Assembly: GCA_017463145.1 (NCBI GenBank)
Contig: JAFTPR010000006.1
Location: 1 to 34,871, forward strand
Length of the DNA stretch: 34,871 bases
From: Clostridia bacterium
Lineage (GTDB): Bacteria > Bacillota > Clostridia > Christensenellales > Borkfalkiaceae
Reading direction: 5' to 3'
Position numbers and translations under genes: made by a program
In this document: piece by piece, positions 1 to 9,049 of the stretch
How the letters are laid out: every line of letters begins with the position of its first letter
Position numbering within the stretch: position 1 is the first letter of the stretch
The notes under the pieces: model-generated
The model's database searches: none
Seen by the model: only the letters and a program-made list of their open reading frames with translations
What the model was told of the DNA's origin: nothing

Positions 1-396
1 ACGCAATTCTGCATCAGCAGGCAATTTGCAATAATATTCAACAGGTTCGTGCGTATCGTGATCACGATACAAGCCGATATGCCCCACCTTTGCGTTGGGA
101 ATAAGCTTTTGCACGCCCGAAACCATACCCAACCCAGCGCGGAGAATAGGCACAATCCCCACCGCTTTACCCGAAACCATATAGCATTTTGCTTTTTCGA
201 GCGGCGTTTCGACGGAAACCTCCTCCAAAGGCAAGTCCTTGGTAGCCTCGTACGTTTCCAGCATAGCAATCTCTTCCGCAAGCTCGGCAAACTGCTTCGT
301 TTGCGTTTTAATATCGCGCAAAATCGCAAGCTTATGCTCCACAAGCGGGTGCTTTACGTGATGAAACTTAGGGTTGTTCCAAAAAGTGAATTCCAT
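1..396 (-). CDS. upp: uracil phosphoribosyltransferase, C-terminally cut by window edge
   Basis: The first 132 codons are open from an ATG at 396 to the window edge; a full-length enzyme has about 209 residues. The family converts uracil and PRPP to UMP in pyrimidine salvage in the cytoplasm. The visible part has the family's PILRAGLGM core (residues 83-91), followed by the conserved IGLYRD and [10 protein letters not shown] stretches. The PRPP-binding loop would lie in the missing C-terminal part. A GGGAGG ribosome site stands 6 bases before the ATG. It follows rpiB by about 20 bases and is probably co-transcribed with it from the promoter at 903-931. Identity is clear; only completeness is unknown. 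Confidence 0.95.
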   Translation of the reverse strand, partial: MEFTFWNNPKFHHVKHPLVEHKLAILRDIKTQTKQFAELAEEIAMLETYEATKDLPLEEVSVETPLEKAKCYMVSGKAVGIVPILRAGLGMVSGVQKLIPNAKVGHIGLYRDHDTHEPVEYYCKLPADAELR

Positions 397-417
397 AATA
401 ATCCTCCCTTAAACGGC

Positions 418-870
418 TTATTTGCCGTATTTTTCTTCCAATTTTGCAATTTTTGCGACGCGGCGTTCGTGCCGTTCGCCACCCTCGAACTCCGTAGTTA
501 AAAAGAGGGAAACAATTTCTTGCATTAAACCTTCGCCAACAACTTTTTCGCCGAAAGCAATCATATTTGCATCGTTGTGCAAACGGGTGTATTTTGCGCA
601 ATACGTATCGTGACAATGCGCACAACGAATCCCGGGAATTTTATTTGCAACAATCGAAACGCCGATACCCGACGAGCAAACGAGGATACCACGGTCGCAT
701 TCACCGCTTGCAACAGCCTCCGCCGCGGGAGCGGCATAGTCGGGATAGTCGCAAGAATCCGTCGTATTCGTACCGAAATCCTTTACCGTATGACCGAGTT
801 TTTCCACGTATGCAATGACGGCTTTTTTCAAATTTAACCCGCCGTGATCGCAAGCAACAGCAATTTTCAT
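418..870 (-). CDS. rpiB: ribose-5-phosphate isomerase B
   Basis: A 150-residue RpiB/LacAB-family sugar isomerase interconverting ribose-5-phosphate and ribulose-5-phosphate in the pentose phosphate pathway. Visible hallmarks are the N-terminal CDHGG (residues 7-11), the catalytic cysteine C65 in the ILVCSSGIG loop (E. coli Cys66), the HNDAN segment with H98 (E. coli His99), and the C-terminal arginine pair R136/R137 that contacts phosphate. Length is normal. An AAAAGGAG ribosome site precedes the ATG. Its own promoter lies in the short gap to the phosphatase gene, so rpiB-upp can be expressed apart from the upstream run. RpiB next to ywlE and upp is a recurring arrangement in Clostridia. Confidence 0.95.
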   Translation of the reverse strand: MKIAVACDHGGLNLKKAVIAYVEKLGHTVKDFGTNTTDSCDYPDYAAPAAEAVASGECDRGILVCSSGIGVSIVANKIPGIRCAHCHDTYCAKYTRLHNDANMIAFGEKVVGEGLMQEIVSLFLTTEFEGGERHERRVAKIAKLEEKYGK

Positions 871-902
871 AATAGTTTACTCCTTTTCATTTTTCCTAAT
901 TT

Positions 903-931
903 CTTATAGCACGCAATCCCTTTATTTTCAA
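903..931 (-). promoter_or_regulatory. sigma-A promoter for rpiB-upp
   Basis: Read on the minus strand: TTGAAA (926-931), 17-bp spacer, TATAAG (903-908). The -35 overlaps the stop codon of the phosphatase gene, and the start site would fall near 896, about 26 bases before the rpiB ATG. It is inferred from sequence only. Confidence 0.6.
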
Positions 932-1494
932 GGGGTTGCGGACTTTTTCTTTCTTGGTGCAGAAGCCCTTTTTTTGGACTTTTCCGCGCGGTATTCCCGT
1001 AAATTTTCGGGAAGCAGTTTGTTCAGCACGGCAGACATACCGCCTGCAAGCAATTCAAAAACATAGCTGTAACAATCTAAATCCCTGCCGTACGGATCGA
1101 GAATTTCATAACCTGCAAGCTCGGAGAATGAGTACACGGTGTTCTCAAATTCACCCTCCACCCCCGCTTTTCGGAGCGCTTGCCAACGCGTTTCCATCAA
1201 CAAATCCCGCTGACCGTCCGTCATACAAACAATCGCAAACGCGTCTTTGAGCGTACGTTTATCCAGCTTTTTCGCCGCAAACTCTGTTACGGGAATCCCT
1301 TTTGCCGTAAGGGTTTGCAACGATTTCGGATTCATAAGATCGCCGCTTTTGGCTTTGATACCTGCGGAAGAAACGGTAACGTTTTTGATTTTCAAGCGTT
1401 CGATTGTATCCCGCAAGAGCATTTCCGCCATAGGAGAACGGCAGGTGTTACCCGTGCAAACGAATACGATTTTTTTCTTTTTTACAGCCGCCAT
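928..1494 (-). CDS. ywlE: low-molecular-weight phosphatase, YwlE-like (probable protein-arginine phosphatase)
   Basis: A 188-residue phosphatase with the P-loop CTGNTCR at residues 13-19, the catalytic cysteine at C13, and the general-acid loop D133-P134 (DPYGRDL). B. subtilis YwlE has the same CTGNTCRSPMAE loop, and its threonine (Thr11, here T17) is the residue known to favour phospho-arginine over phospho-tyrosine. I therefore infer that it removes arginine phosphate, reversing McsB-type marking. It sits directly after the sua5 gene, as ywlE follows ywlC in Bacillus. An oddity is a basic C-terminal tail from about residue 170 to 188, rich in Lys, Arg, Ser and Ala and absent from YwlE. Substrate specificity is inferred from one residue. 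Confidence 0.85.
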   Translation of the reverse strand: MAAVKKKKIVFVCTGNTCRSPMAEMLLRDTIERLKIKNVTVSSAGIKAKSGDLMNPKSLQTLTAKGIPVTEFAAKKLDKRTLKDAFAIVCMTDGQRDLLMETRWQALRKAGVEGEFENTVYSFSELAGYEILDPYGRDLDCYSYVFELLAGGMSAVLNKLLPENLREYRAEKSKKRASAPRKKKSATP

Positions 1495-1522
1495 CTCGTA
1501 CCTGCCCCTCCCTTTTTGCCGT

Positions 1523-2542
1523 TTAATGTTGAATATCTTCCGACGAACAAGCTTTTTTCAGCCTATTCAAAACACCTACCATAATACCGTCTTTTTCCTC
1601 GGGTTCGACGACCAAAAGTACGTCGCAGAGCGTTTCCGCTTCCCGTAGCAATTTGTACAGGCGCATTGCCATTTCCGCCTTATTTTTCCCGAGGTTCAGG
1701 CACTTAACGCCGATTTTTTCAATTTCGCAAATCCGTTTTTCCTCGCAAAGCACCGCAATCCCTTTATTTTCAAGGCTTTCAGCTACATAAGCCGAAATTT
1801 CGTTTTTTGCGTTTTTTGCCTCAATCCACACCGTTTTGCAACGAGGTGCATAGTGCTTATAGAGTACCCCCGGACTTTTGACCCTTTCGCCTTTTTGAAA
1901 GTTTGGGGTATATTCCCCACAAACGCCGACGACTGCCTCGATCATCTCCTTAGTGATAAGCCCCGGGCGCAAAATGACGGGAATATCCCCCGTGACGTCA
2001 CAAACGGTGCTTTCTATCCCGCCGGCACATTCGCCGCCGTCTAAAATAAGCGGAATCTTACCGTTGAAATCGTCGAACACGTGTTTGGCAGACGTAGGGC
2101 TGACGTGACGGGACAAATTGGCGCTGGGCGCAACAATAGGAATATCGACCGTTTTTAAAAACGCTTGCGCGCCCTCGTGCGAGGGAATACGAACAGCAAG
2201 CGTATTCAACCCGCAGGAAACGTATTTACTTACTTTCCCTTTGGATGGATAGACGAGTGTTAAAGGGCCAGGACAAAACGCCTCGCGGAGCTTCTTTGCA
2301 TAGGGAGGGTCGTAGTCCACCAAAGCGGACAAATCGTACCCGCTATGTACGTGCGCAATCAACGGATTATCGTTGGGTCTGCCTTTGACCTCGAATATCT
2401 TTTTTACGGCGTTATCGTCGAAGGCGTTTCCACCAAGCCCATACACCGTTTCCGTAGGGATTGCAACAACTCCGCCGCCCTCTATAATCTCTTTTGCCTC
2501 TGACAAGCTTTCAGGCGTTATGTTTTTTATCTGCGTTTGCAT
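1523..2542 (-). CDS. ywlC: threonylcarbamoyl-AMP synthase (Sua5/YwlC)
   Basis: The two-domain Sua5 form makes threonylcarbamoyl-AMP from Thr, bicarbonate and ATP, the first step of the t6A37 modification of ANN-decoding tRNAs. The YrdC domain (about residues 10-200) shows the PTETVYGLG, KGRP and PLIAHV segments and a PSANLS motif; the Sua5 C-terminal domain follows from about residue 215 to the end. I place the start at the ATG at 2542, one base after the dnaB stop (TAATATG). A TTG nine bases upstream is in frame but lies inside dnaB and has no clear ribosome site. Translation is probably coupled to dnaB. The protein is 339 residues, normal for the family. Confidence 0.93.
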   Translation of the reverse strand: MQTQIKNITPESLSEAKEIIEGGGVVAIPTETVYGLGGNAFDDNAVKKIFEVKGRPNDNPLIAHVHSGYDLSALVDYDPPYAKKLREAFCPGPLTLVYPSKGKVSKYVSCGLNTLAVRIPSHEGAQAFLKTVDIPIVAPSANLSRHVSPTSAKHVFDDFNGKIPLILDGGECAGGIESTVCDVTGDIPVILRPGLITKEMIEAVVGVCGEYTPNFQKGERVKSPGVLYKHYAPRCKTVWIEAKNAKNEISAYVAESLENKGIAVLCEEKRICEIEKIGVKCLNLGKNKAEMAMRLYKLLREAETLCDVLLVVEPEEKDGIMVGVLNRLKKACSSEDIQH

Positions 2543-2543
2543 A

Positions 2544-4055
2544 TTATTCAAAAGGAATTTCGTCGTCTACCGCCGAAAGATTGCCCTTACGGGGCGATAC
2601 GGGTTCGGGCGGGTAATAATCGTCTTCGGGCGGTTCGTATTCGCCGCCGTCGTCCTCCTCAGCATACGGCTGAGGCGCGGAATATTGGGGAGGCTCGTCC
2701 TCACGGTTCTGTTCGTCCACATCCACGAATTTGGTACACTCCCCGATAAATTTCAAGGAAACTCGACCCTGTTCACCGCCACGGTGCTTAGCAAGAATCA
2801 ATTCTGCCGCGCCCTTGACGATTTTGCCGCTTTCCCGCTCCTCAGCGGTGGCAATGGCTTCGGGACGGTTGATAAACATAACGATATCCGCGTCTTGTTC
2901 GATAGCACCCGATTCACGAAGGTCGGAAAGCTGCGGTTCTTTGGATTGAATACGGCGAAGCTGTGAAAGCGCAATGACGGGAACGCCAAGTTCCTTTGCC
3001 ATAATTTTCAAATCGCGAGTGATTGAAGCAATTTCTTGTTGACGATTCTCTGCGCCTGCAATTTTAGAATCCCCTCCCTCCATAAGCTGGATATAGTCGA
3101 TCATAACCAAATCGAGAGCGCCCGTCGTTGCCTTTAAGCGACGGCATTTAGACAGAATTTCCTGCGGGGTAACGCGGGAGGAATCGTCGATATATATTTT
3201 ACTTTTTTTGAGCTGATCGCTTGCAAGCATCAGCTTTTTCCATTCCTTAGCGGAAAGTTGACCGTCGAGCGCCTTTTGCATACTGACGGTGGCATACGCG
3301 CAAATGAGCCTTTGCACGATTTCGTTTCTCGGCATTTCAAGCGAGAATACGGCGCACGTTTTGCCTGCGCGAAGAGAAGCGTTTTCGACCAAATTCATTG
3401 CAAGCGACGTTTTACCCATACCGGGACGGGCAGCAAGGACAATCAACGCACCCGGCTGCAATCCGTGCGTCATTTTGTCAAGCCGTTTATAACCCGTGGG
3501 AATTCCCTTAAACGAATCGGGGTCTGATTGCAATTTCTCAAATTTTTCCAAAACACCTTCGACAATACCGCCCTCACTCATACCCATAAGCGCGGAATTT
3601 TCCGTTTGTTGGGAGATATCGAAGACCGTTTTTTCCGCAAACGAAAGAGCCTTTTGGCTATCCCCGCTTGCCATGGAATTTTCGATAATTTTACGCGCGC
3701 CGCGAATGAGCTTTCTGTTTACGCTGTCACGGGAAACGATATCGAAATACGTCTTGTAATTCGCCGCAGACGGCGTAATTTGCGTAAGCTCGGTGAGATA
3801 CACGATACCGCCCGCCTTTTCAAGCGAGCCGTCGCTATCCAGCTCGTCGGAAACGGTGACGAGATCGACGGGTTTTCTATCCGCAAAAACCTTACGCATG
3901 GCGCGAATGACGTACTTATGCGAATCTTGATAAAAATCTTCCTCGCTCAGCTTTTCGACAAGTTCGGAAGCAATCTCGTTATCAATCAAAAGACATCCGA
4001 GAAGCGCCATTTCCGCATCGCGGTTATAGGGCATTGTGTTGACTGTATTCGCCAT
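2544..4055 (-). CDS. dnaB: replicative DNA helicase DnaB
   Basis: A 503-residue DnaB/DnaC-type hexameric helicase that unwinds DNA at the replication fork. The N-terminal primase-interaction domain spans about residues 10-110. The RecA-like ATPase domain has Walker A ARPGMGKTS (209-217) and Walker B VMIDYIQLM (317-325), then the SQLRR and DLRESGAIEQDAD segments. The usual fold ends near residue 445. About 57 further residues follow, rich in Pro, Glu, Asp and Tyr, ending in AVDDEIPFE. This closely resembles the acidic tip of single-stranded DNA-binding protein (DDDIPF) on its Pro-rich linker, apart from one extra Glu after the Phe. It lies between pepF and sua5. Here the helicase gene is not beside rplI, its common Gram-positive neighbour. 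Confidence 0.96.
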   Translation of the reverse strand: MANTVNTMPYNRDAEMALLGCLLIDNEIASELVEKLSEEDFYQDSHKYVIRAMRKVFADRKPVDLVTVSDELDSDGSLEKAGGIVYLTELTQITPSAANYKTYFDIVSRDSVNRKLIRGARKIIENSMASGDSQKALSFAEKTVFDISQQTENSALMGMSEGGIVEGVLEKFEKLQSDPDSFKGIPTGYKRLDKMTHGLQPGALIVLAARPGMGKTSLAMNLVENASLRAGKTCAVFSLEMPRNEIVQRLICAYATVSMQKALDGQLSAKEWKKLMLASDQLKKSKIYIDDSSRVTPQEILSKCRRLKATTGALDLVMIDYIQLMEGGDSKIAGAENRQQEIASITRDLKIMAKELGVPVIALSQLRRIQSKEPQLSDLRESGAIEQDADIVMFINRPEAIATAEERESGKIVKGAAELILAKHRGGEQGRVSLKFIGECTKFVDVDEQNREDEPPQYSAPQPYAEEDDGGEYEPPEDDYYPPEPVSPRKGNLSAVDDEIPFE

Positions 4056-4094
4056 CTTCTTTTTTCCTTTTCGTAGATTTTTAGGAGAAAACGA

Positions 4095-5879
4095 TTATTC
4101 CTTGCAAAGAGCTTTAAATTCTTCGAGCGTATCCTTAAATTCTTTCATAGCCGCCTCGAAGGGAGCGTCCGTGGTCAAATCCACGCCCGCAGTTTTGAGT
4201 ATGGAAACGGGATCGTTACTGCCGCCTGCGGACAAGAAACCGAAATAGTCCTTGACAGCCGTTTCGCCCTCCGTTAAAATACGTTTTACGATAGAAATTG
4301 CGGAAATAATACCCGTAGCGTATTTGTATACGTAGAACGAGTTGTAGAAATGCGGGATTCTTGCCCACTCGTACGCAATCTCTTTATCGTGCGTGATCCC
4401 TGCGCCATAGTAGTCTTGATTGAGCTGATAGTAAATCTCGTTCAAGCTCTCTTTCGTGAGCGCTTCGCCCGCCTCCGCTTTTGCGTGGGCAATCTGCTCA
4501 AACTCAGCAAACTGTGTTTGACGGAACAGCGTAGCGCGAATCATATCCATATAATAATTAAGCAGATACTTTTTGAGGTTTTTATCCGTCGTATCGTTAT
4601 ACAAATACTTCAAAAGCAACACTTCGTTGACGGTGCTGGCGATCTCCGCAAGGAAAATCGTATAATCCGCTTTTGCGTACGGCTGCGCTGCCGAGGATTT
4701 ATACGTATGGAGCGCATGCCCCATTTCGTGCGCGACCGTGAATACGTCGTTCGTCGTAGGTTGATAATTCAAAAGCACGTACGGGTGCGTATCGTATACG
4801 CCCGTAGAGTAAGCGCCGCTACGCTTGCCTTCCGTTTCGCAAACGTCTATCCAACCCTCGTTTTTGCCCTTTTCCAAAAGCGCTTGATAGTCTTTACCCA
4901 AGGGTGCAAGACCTTTTACAACAAGCGCGTACGCTTCCTCGAAATCGAGCTTGATATCCGCATTGTCCACGAGGGGTACGTATACGTCGTACATATGTTG
5001 CTCTTCCAACCCCAACACGGCCTTTCTCGTAGAAATATAATCGTGCATAACGGGCAATGCCGCATGCGTGGCTTTGATGAGATTTTCATAAACTTTCTTA
5101 TCAACGTCCTCGCCCTGCATAGCCATTTCCATACAGCTTTCGTATTTTCTCGCCGTCTTGTAGAAAACGTCTGCTTTGACGTTGCTGTAATACGTTTGCG
5201 AGATAGCGTCGATTAAACGGATATACGCGCCGTAATATTTTTCAAACCATTCCTTTCTCTCTTCCCGCGTACCCGAACGGAGCGCAACGCCGTACATGCC
5301 GTGGCTGATTTGCGTTTCTTCGCCGTTCAGTTCTGCTTTGGGTAAGTTTAAGTTGGCGTTGTTGAGCATAGAAAATACGTTTTGGAAATCACCCAACACG
5401 TTGCCGCTGAGCGTGAGCAGTTTTTCTTCTGCCGCGCTGAGCACGTGCGCTTTGGATTTGACGATTTTTCTGAGCCTATACTCGTAATCGGCGAAATCGG
5501 GATCAGCAATGAACGCTTGCAACTGCTCGTCCGCAAGCGCGGTAAGCTCCGGTTCGACGTAAGAAAGCTCCGCAAAAACGTTGGAAATCAACGCGCGAAT
5601 CATGGCAAGCGACGAATTAGCTTTCGCTACGCGTACGTCCTCGTGCGAACGCATCATTGCGTACACGTACAGCTTTTCCAACCGACGGGAAACCGTATCG
5701 TTTAAACGCAAACATTTAAGCAGCGTAGTTTTATCCGCAAGTTTGCCCGAAAACGCCGAAAAGTCGTATTCGCCATACTCCTTTTCCGCCGCCTTGTATT
5801 CTTTTTCCCAAGCTTCGTCCGATACGAAAATATCGGTGAGTTTCCATTGTAAATTTTGAGGAACGTCTTTTCTTTCCAT
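4095..5879 (-). CDS. pepF: oligoendopeptidase F (M3 family zinc peptidase)
   Basis: A 594-residue M3B metallopeptidase that cleaves short peptides in the cytoplasm. The zinc site is HEMGH (H384, E385, H388), with the third ligand expected at E412 in the AEIAST segment. The N-terminal PepF-type domain (about 1-190) precedes the catalytic domain. Length fits PepF (about 600). The ATG is preceded by AAAGGAAG. It lies about 40 bases downstream of the PFL-family gene and 39 bases upstream of dnaB, so it is probably part of the long minus-strand unit. No signal peptide is visible. Confidence 0.95.
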   Translation of the reverse strand: MERKDVPQNLQWKLTDIFVSDEAWEKEYKAAEKEYGEYDFSAFSGKLADKTTLLKCLRLNDTVSRRLEKLYVYAMMRSHEDVRVAKANSSLAMIRALISNVFAELSYVEPELTALADEQLQAFIADPDFADYEYRLRKIVKSKAHVLSAAEEKLLTLSGNVLGDFQNVFSMLNNANLNLPKAELNGEETQISHGMYGVALRSGTREERKEWFEKYYGAYIRLIDAISQTYYSNVKADVFYKTARKYESCMEMAMQGEDVDKKVYENLIKATHAALPVMHDYISTRKAVLGLEEQHMYDVYVPLVDNADIKLDFEEAYALVVKGLAPLGKDYQALLEKGKNEGWIDVCETEGKRSGAYSTGVYDTHPYVLLNYQPTTNDVFTVAHEMGHALHTYKSSAAQPYAKADYTIFLAEIASTVNEVLLLKYLYNDTTDKNLKKYLLNYYMDMIRATLFRQTQFAEFEQIAHAKAEAGEALTKESLNEIYYQLNQDYYGAGITHDKEIAYEWARIPHFYNSFYVYKYATGIISAISIVKRILTEGETAVKDYFGFLSAGGSNDPVSILKTAGVDLTTDAPFEAAMKEFKDTLEEFKALCKE

Positions 5880-5921
5880 TTATCTGTTACTTCCTTTTTA
5901 TTATCCGTAAATCAACGGAGT

Positions 5922-7277
5922 TTAGTTTTTAAAGCTGTGAATAGGCGCAGGGATATTGCCGCCGCGGTTGATCAGGCGGGAACTGTCGCAATTATGCACG
6001 GGCATAATGGGCGCTCTACCCAAAAGTCCGCCGAAGCTGACCTCGTCACCGACCGTTTTGCCCGGAGCGGGAATGATACGTACAGCCGTCGTTTTGTTGT
6101 TGATCATACCGATCGCCGCTTCGTCTGCTATCATAGCAGCAATCGTCGTAGCGGGCGTGTCGCCGGGAATTGCAATCATATCCAACCCCACGCTGCAAAC
6201 GCAAGTCATTGCTTCCAGCTTATCGAGCGTGATTGCGCCTTGCTCCGCCGCGCGAATCATACCGATATCCTCGGAAACGGGAATGAACGCGCCCGAAAGT
6301 CCGCCAACACGCGAGGACGCCATAACGCCGCCCTTTTTCACGGCGTCGTTTAAAAGCGCAAGCGCCGCCGTCGTGCCGTGTCCGCCCACCGTTTGTATAC
6401 CGATCTCCTCCAAAATCTGCGCAACCGAGTCGCCCATAGCGGGCGTGGGCGCAAGGGAAAGGTCTACAATACCGAATTGCGCGTTCAAGCGTTTAGACGC
6501 CTCTTTCGCCACGAGCTGACCTGCGCGGGTGATTTTGAACGCCGTGCGTTTAATCTGTTCCGCAACCTCGGTCAAATCCGCCTCGGGCAGTTGTTCCAAA
6601 GCGTGTTTTACAACGCCCGGACCGGATACGCCGACGTTGACGACCGTATCCGCTTCGCCTACGCCGTGGAATGCGCCCGCCATAAAGGGATTATCCTCAA
6701 CGGCGTTACAAAACGCCACAAGCTTCGCCGCGCCGATACCGTCTTTATCCTTTGTCAAAAATGCCGCTTCTTTGAATACCTCGCCGAGCATTTTTACCGC
6801 TTCCATATTGATACCCGACTTCGTTGAACCGACGTTTACGGACGAGCAAAGCCGTTCGGTGGAGGCAAGCACTTCGGGGATTGTACGGATAAATATCCGT
6901 TCGTAATCCGCCGTAGCTTTATGCACGAGCGCAGAATAACCGCCCAAAAAGTCTATCCCCAGCGTTTTTGCGGCATTATCGAGCGCTTTGCCCACAAGGG
7001 GCGCTTTTTCGGGGAATGCCGCCGTAATGATACTGACGGGCGTGACGGAAATACGTTTATTTACAATGGGAATTCCGTATTCGCCCGAAAGCGTTTGCGC
7101 CGTTTTTACGATATTTTCGCCTTTTTTGCAAACCAAGTCGTATACCTTGTTTGCCGTTTCCTCCGCCGTATCGCGGATACAGGTAAGCAAAGAAAGACCA
7201 AGCGTGATCGTACGGATATCGAGGTGTTCCTTTTCCACCATTGCAATCGTTTCAAGTACTTCTTTATTGCTGAACAT
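5922..7277 (-). CDS. PFL-family protein (DUF711/UPF0210)
   Basis: A 451-residue member of DUF711/UPF0210, a family whose fold is related to the pyruvate formate-lyase barrel but which lacks an assigned function. Its length matches the family almost exactly. There is no C-terminal glycyl-radical motif, so it should not be read as a glycyl radical enzyme. GAGGGG precedes the ATG. The gene upstream encodes an ACT-domain protein (UPF0237); this pair is found together in many Firmicutes and archaea, suggesting that the ACT protein regulates or partners the PFL-like one. The substrate is unknown. Confidence 0.92.
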   Translation of the reverse strand: MFSNKEVLETIAMVEKEHLDIRTITLGLSLLTCIRDTAEETANKVYDLVCKKGENIVKTAQTLSGEYGIPIVNKRISVTPVSIITAAFPEKAPLVGKALDNAAKTLGIDFLGGYSALVHKATADYERIFIRTIPEVLASTERLCSSVNVGSTKSGINMEAVKMLGEVFKEAAFLTKDKDGIGAAKLVAFCNAVEDNPFMAGAFHGVGEADTVVNVGVSGPGVVKHALEQLPEADLTEVAEQIKRTAFKITRAGQLVAKEASKRLNAQFGIVDLSLAPTPAMGDSVAQILEEIGIQTVGGHGTTAALALLNDAVKKGGVMASSRVGGLSGAFIPVSEDIGMIRAAEQGAITLDKLEAMTCVCSVGLDMIAIPGDTPATTIAAMIADEAAIGMINNKTTAVRIIPAPGKTVGDEVSFGGLLGRAPIMPVHNCDSSRLINRGGNIPAPIHSFKN

Positions 7278-7289
7278 ATTGCCCCTCGC

Positions 7290-7559
7290 TTATACCGTAT
7301 GCATGGCGTTGAAAATGTCTTCGTGTTGCATATACACGGACATACCTATCTCTTTGCCAAGCTTCGCACATTCGCCTGCGAGCGTGGAAAGCTCCTCCGT
7401 TGCGGCAGAGATATCGACGATCATAATCATAGCGAAGTATTCGCCCAAGATCGTTTGGGAAATGTCCTGTATATTCGCGCCTTTTTCGCTTAAAAATGCG
7501 CTGATTTTTGCAATGATACCCTTTTTGTCTTTACCTGTTACGGTGACTACTGCTCTCAT
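7290..7559 (-). CDS. ACT-domain protein (UPF0237)
   Basis: An 89-residue single ACT domain beginning MRAVVTVTGKDKKGIIAKIS, where a beta strand is followed by the Gly-containing turn that binds small ligands in ACT domains. ACT domains usually sense amino acids. It is the standard partner of the DUF711 gene 12 bases downstream. Its ATG overlaps the stop of the upstream membrane-protein gene in an ATGA junction, so translation is probably coupled. The ligand is not known. Confidence 0.9.
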   Translation of the reverse strand: MRAVVTVTGKDKKGIIAKISAFLSEKGANIQDISQTILGEYFAMIMIVDISAATEELSTLAGECAKLGKEIGMSVYMQHEDIFNAMHTV

Positions 7560-8134
7560 TCGTTTGTTTCTCCTTCCGTTTCCTCGTCGTATTCTTCTTG
7601 CGTAAATTCGTACGCTTTCTTTTGAATGATTTCGTATTGAATGATGAAATTGCTTTGCGTTACGTACCGTACGTAATCGCCGCTTTCAAAGGCGGGCAAC
7701 GGTTTTTCGGCGTCGAAATACGCTTCCCGTTCCAACCACTCGCTCTTTTTCTTGCTCCACGTTTCAAACACGCAGCCCGTTACGTCGATATTGTCCTTTT
7801 GCAGACTCTTTTCGCGAAAGACGTAGAAATAGTTCTTTTCCTCCATCTTCAATCCCTCGCTTACGTAGCCGAGCATTTTGCAATATTTCCGTACACGTGC
7901 GTACTTAATCGCCATAAACGGGAACACGAAAATTACATACAGCGCGCTCGCCACGTACACCATCACTTTGGGTAACGTTTGCATTTTGTCTGCGTACGGG
8001 AGAGACACGTAATAAATTTCCCAAGCGACGCAAAAGGCAAGATATACAAGCGTAATTGCCATAAACACGTAGAAAATACGCTGTTTTTGTTTGTAAACCG
8101 ACAAATAGTCGGCGTCATTATAGACTGACGTCAT
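7556..8134 (-). CDS. conserved hypothetical protein with two membrane segments
   Basis: I do not recognise this 192-residue protein. It has a short N-terminal cytoplasmic part with KQKQR, a hydrophobic segment at about residues 19-44, a short loop, a second at about 53-78, and then a roughly 110-residue soluble C-terminal domain ending in an acidic tail (EEYDEETEGETNE). The layout suggests a membrane-anchored cytoplasmic domain. AAGGAAG stands 6 bases before the ATG. It lies between DegV and the ACT protein with near-zero spacing and belongs to the same transcription unit. Nothing in the sequence names a function. Confidence 0.75.
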   Translation of the reverse strand: MTSVYNDADYLSVYKQKQRIFYVFMAITLVYLAFCVAWEIYYVSLPYADKMQTLPKVMVYVASALYVIFVFPFMAIKYARVRKYCKMLGYVSEGLKMEEKNYFYVFREKSLQKDNIDVTGCVFETWSKKKSEWLEREAYFDAEKPLPAFESGDYVRYVTQSNFIIQYEIIQKKAYEFTQEEYDEETEGETNE

Positions 8135-8153
8135 TGTTTTTCTTCCTTATCGC

Positions 8154-8996
8154 TTATTCGTAAATGAACAGTACGCCGAGCGTATTTCTGCCGCAATGGC
8201 TCGTGATAATAGAGCCGGCAACCGTTTCGACGACTTCGTCGAAATCGAACAGTTCTTTTACGGTTGCTTTTGCTACTTCGACAAGCTCCGTATCCGCAGT
8301 AGAATGGGTTACAAAGCAACGGGTTTTATCGTAATTGGGATACATTTCCTTTAAATCGCGGATGTATTGTTTGATGAGTATGTTCATTCTGCCTTTATAC
8401 TTTTTACCGGGGACAAGCTGACCGTCGTCCATCAAAATCAGCGGGTGGATTTTGAACATACCCGCAACGACCTTGATCATACCCGACACCCTGCCGCCTT
8501 TATGCAAATAGTCCAAACTGTCGGGAACGAACGAGGTGTTGACTTTATTACGCGTTGCATTGACAATCGATTCGATTTCGGCAGCAGATTTACCCGACTT
8601 TAACAGGTCGACCGCTTTCATTACCAAAAGACCTTGCCCCGAAGAGAGCGCTTTGCTGTCGATTACGCGAACTTTGCCGCCGAATTTTTCCGCCGCTTGT
8701 TTCGCCATATTGTGCGAACCGGAACTTTTGGCGGAAATGTTGAAATGGATAATTTCGTCGTATTTCTGTAACTGTTTCTCGAAAAATTCTTCGTACTCGC
8801 CGATACTCGGCGCGCTCGTTTTGGGTAGTACGTTCGTCTTTGCGACGAAATCGAAAATGTCTTGCGGGGTGATGTCTACACCGTCGTAATACGAATTTGC
8901 GTCCAGATGGACTTGCAAAGGTAAAATCCCGATATTACATTCCTCTACGAGATGTCCCAAATCACAAGTACTGTCGGACGTGATACGAATTGCCAT
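8154..8996 (-). CDS. DegV-family fatty-acid-binding protein
   Basis: A 280-residue DegV protein. The family binds long-chain fatty acids (FakB proteins present them to the FakA kinase). The N-terminal SDSTCDL (residues 7-13), KTSAPS (59-64), the Ser-rich AKSSGSHN segment (89-96) and YLHKGGRVS are the conserved ligand-pocket stretches. Length is typical. AAGGAG precedes the ATG. No FakA-like kinase is visible in the window, so whether it works as a FakB is inference. Confidence 0.92.
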   Translation of the reverse strand: MAIRITSDSTCDLGHLVEECNIGILPLQVHLDANSYYDGVDITPQDIFDFVAKTNVLPKTSAPSIGEYEEFFEKQLQKYDEIIHFNISAKSSGSHNMAKQAAEKFGGKVRVIDSKALSSGQGLLVMKAVDLLKSGKSAAEIESIVNATRNKVNTSFVPDSLDYLHKGGRVSGMIKVVAGMFKIHPLILMDDGQLVPGKKYKGRMNILIKQYIRDLKEMYPNYDKTRCFVTHSTADTELVEVAKATVKELFDFDEVVETVAGSIITSHCGRNTLGVLFIYE

Positions 8997-9049
8997 AATT
9001 AATTTCTCCTTGCTATCTATAACGTTATATTTTTATTTGATTTAAAAGA

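Noticed and set aside
5922..7277. Second glycyl radical enzyme, from the PFL-family label
   Set aside because: No RVxGY glycine loop at the C-terminus and no CVE motif; it is DUF711.
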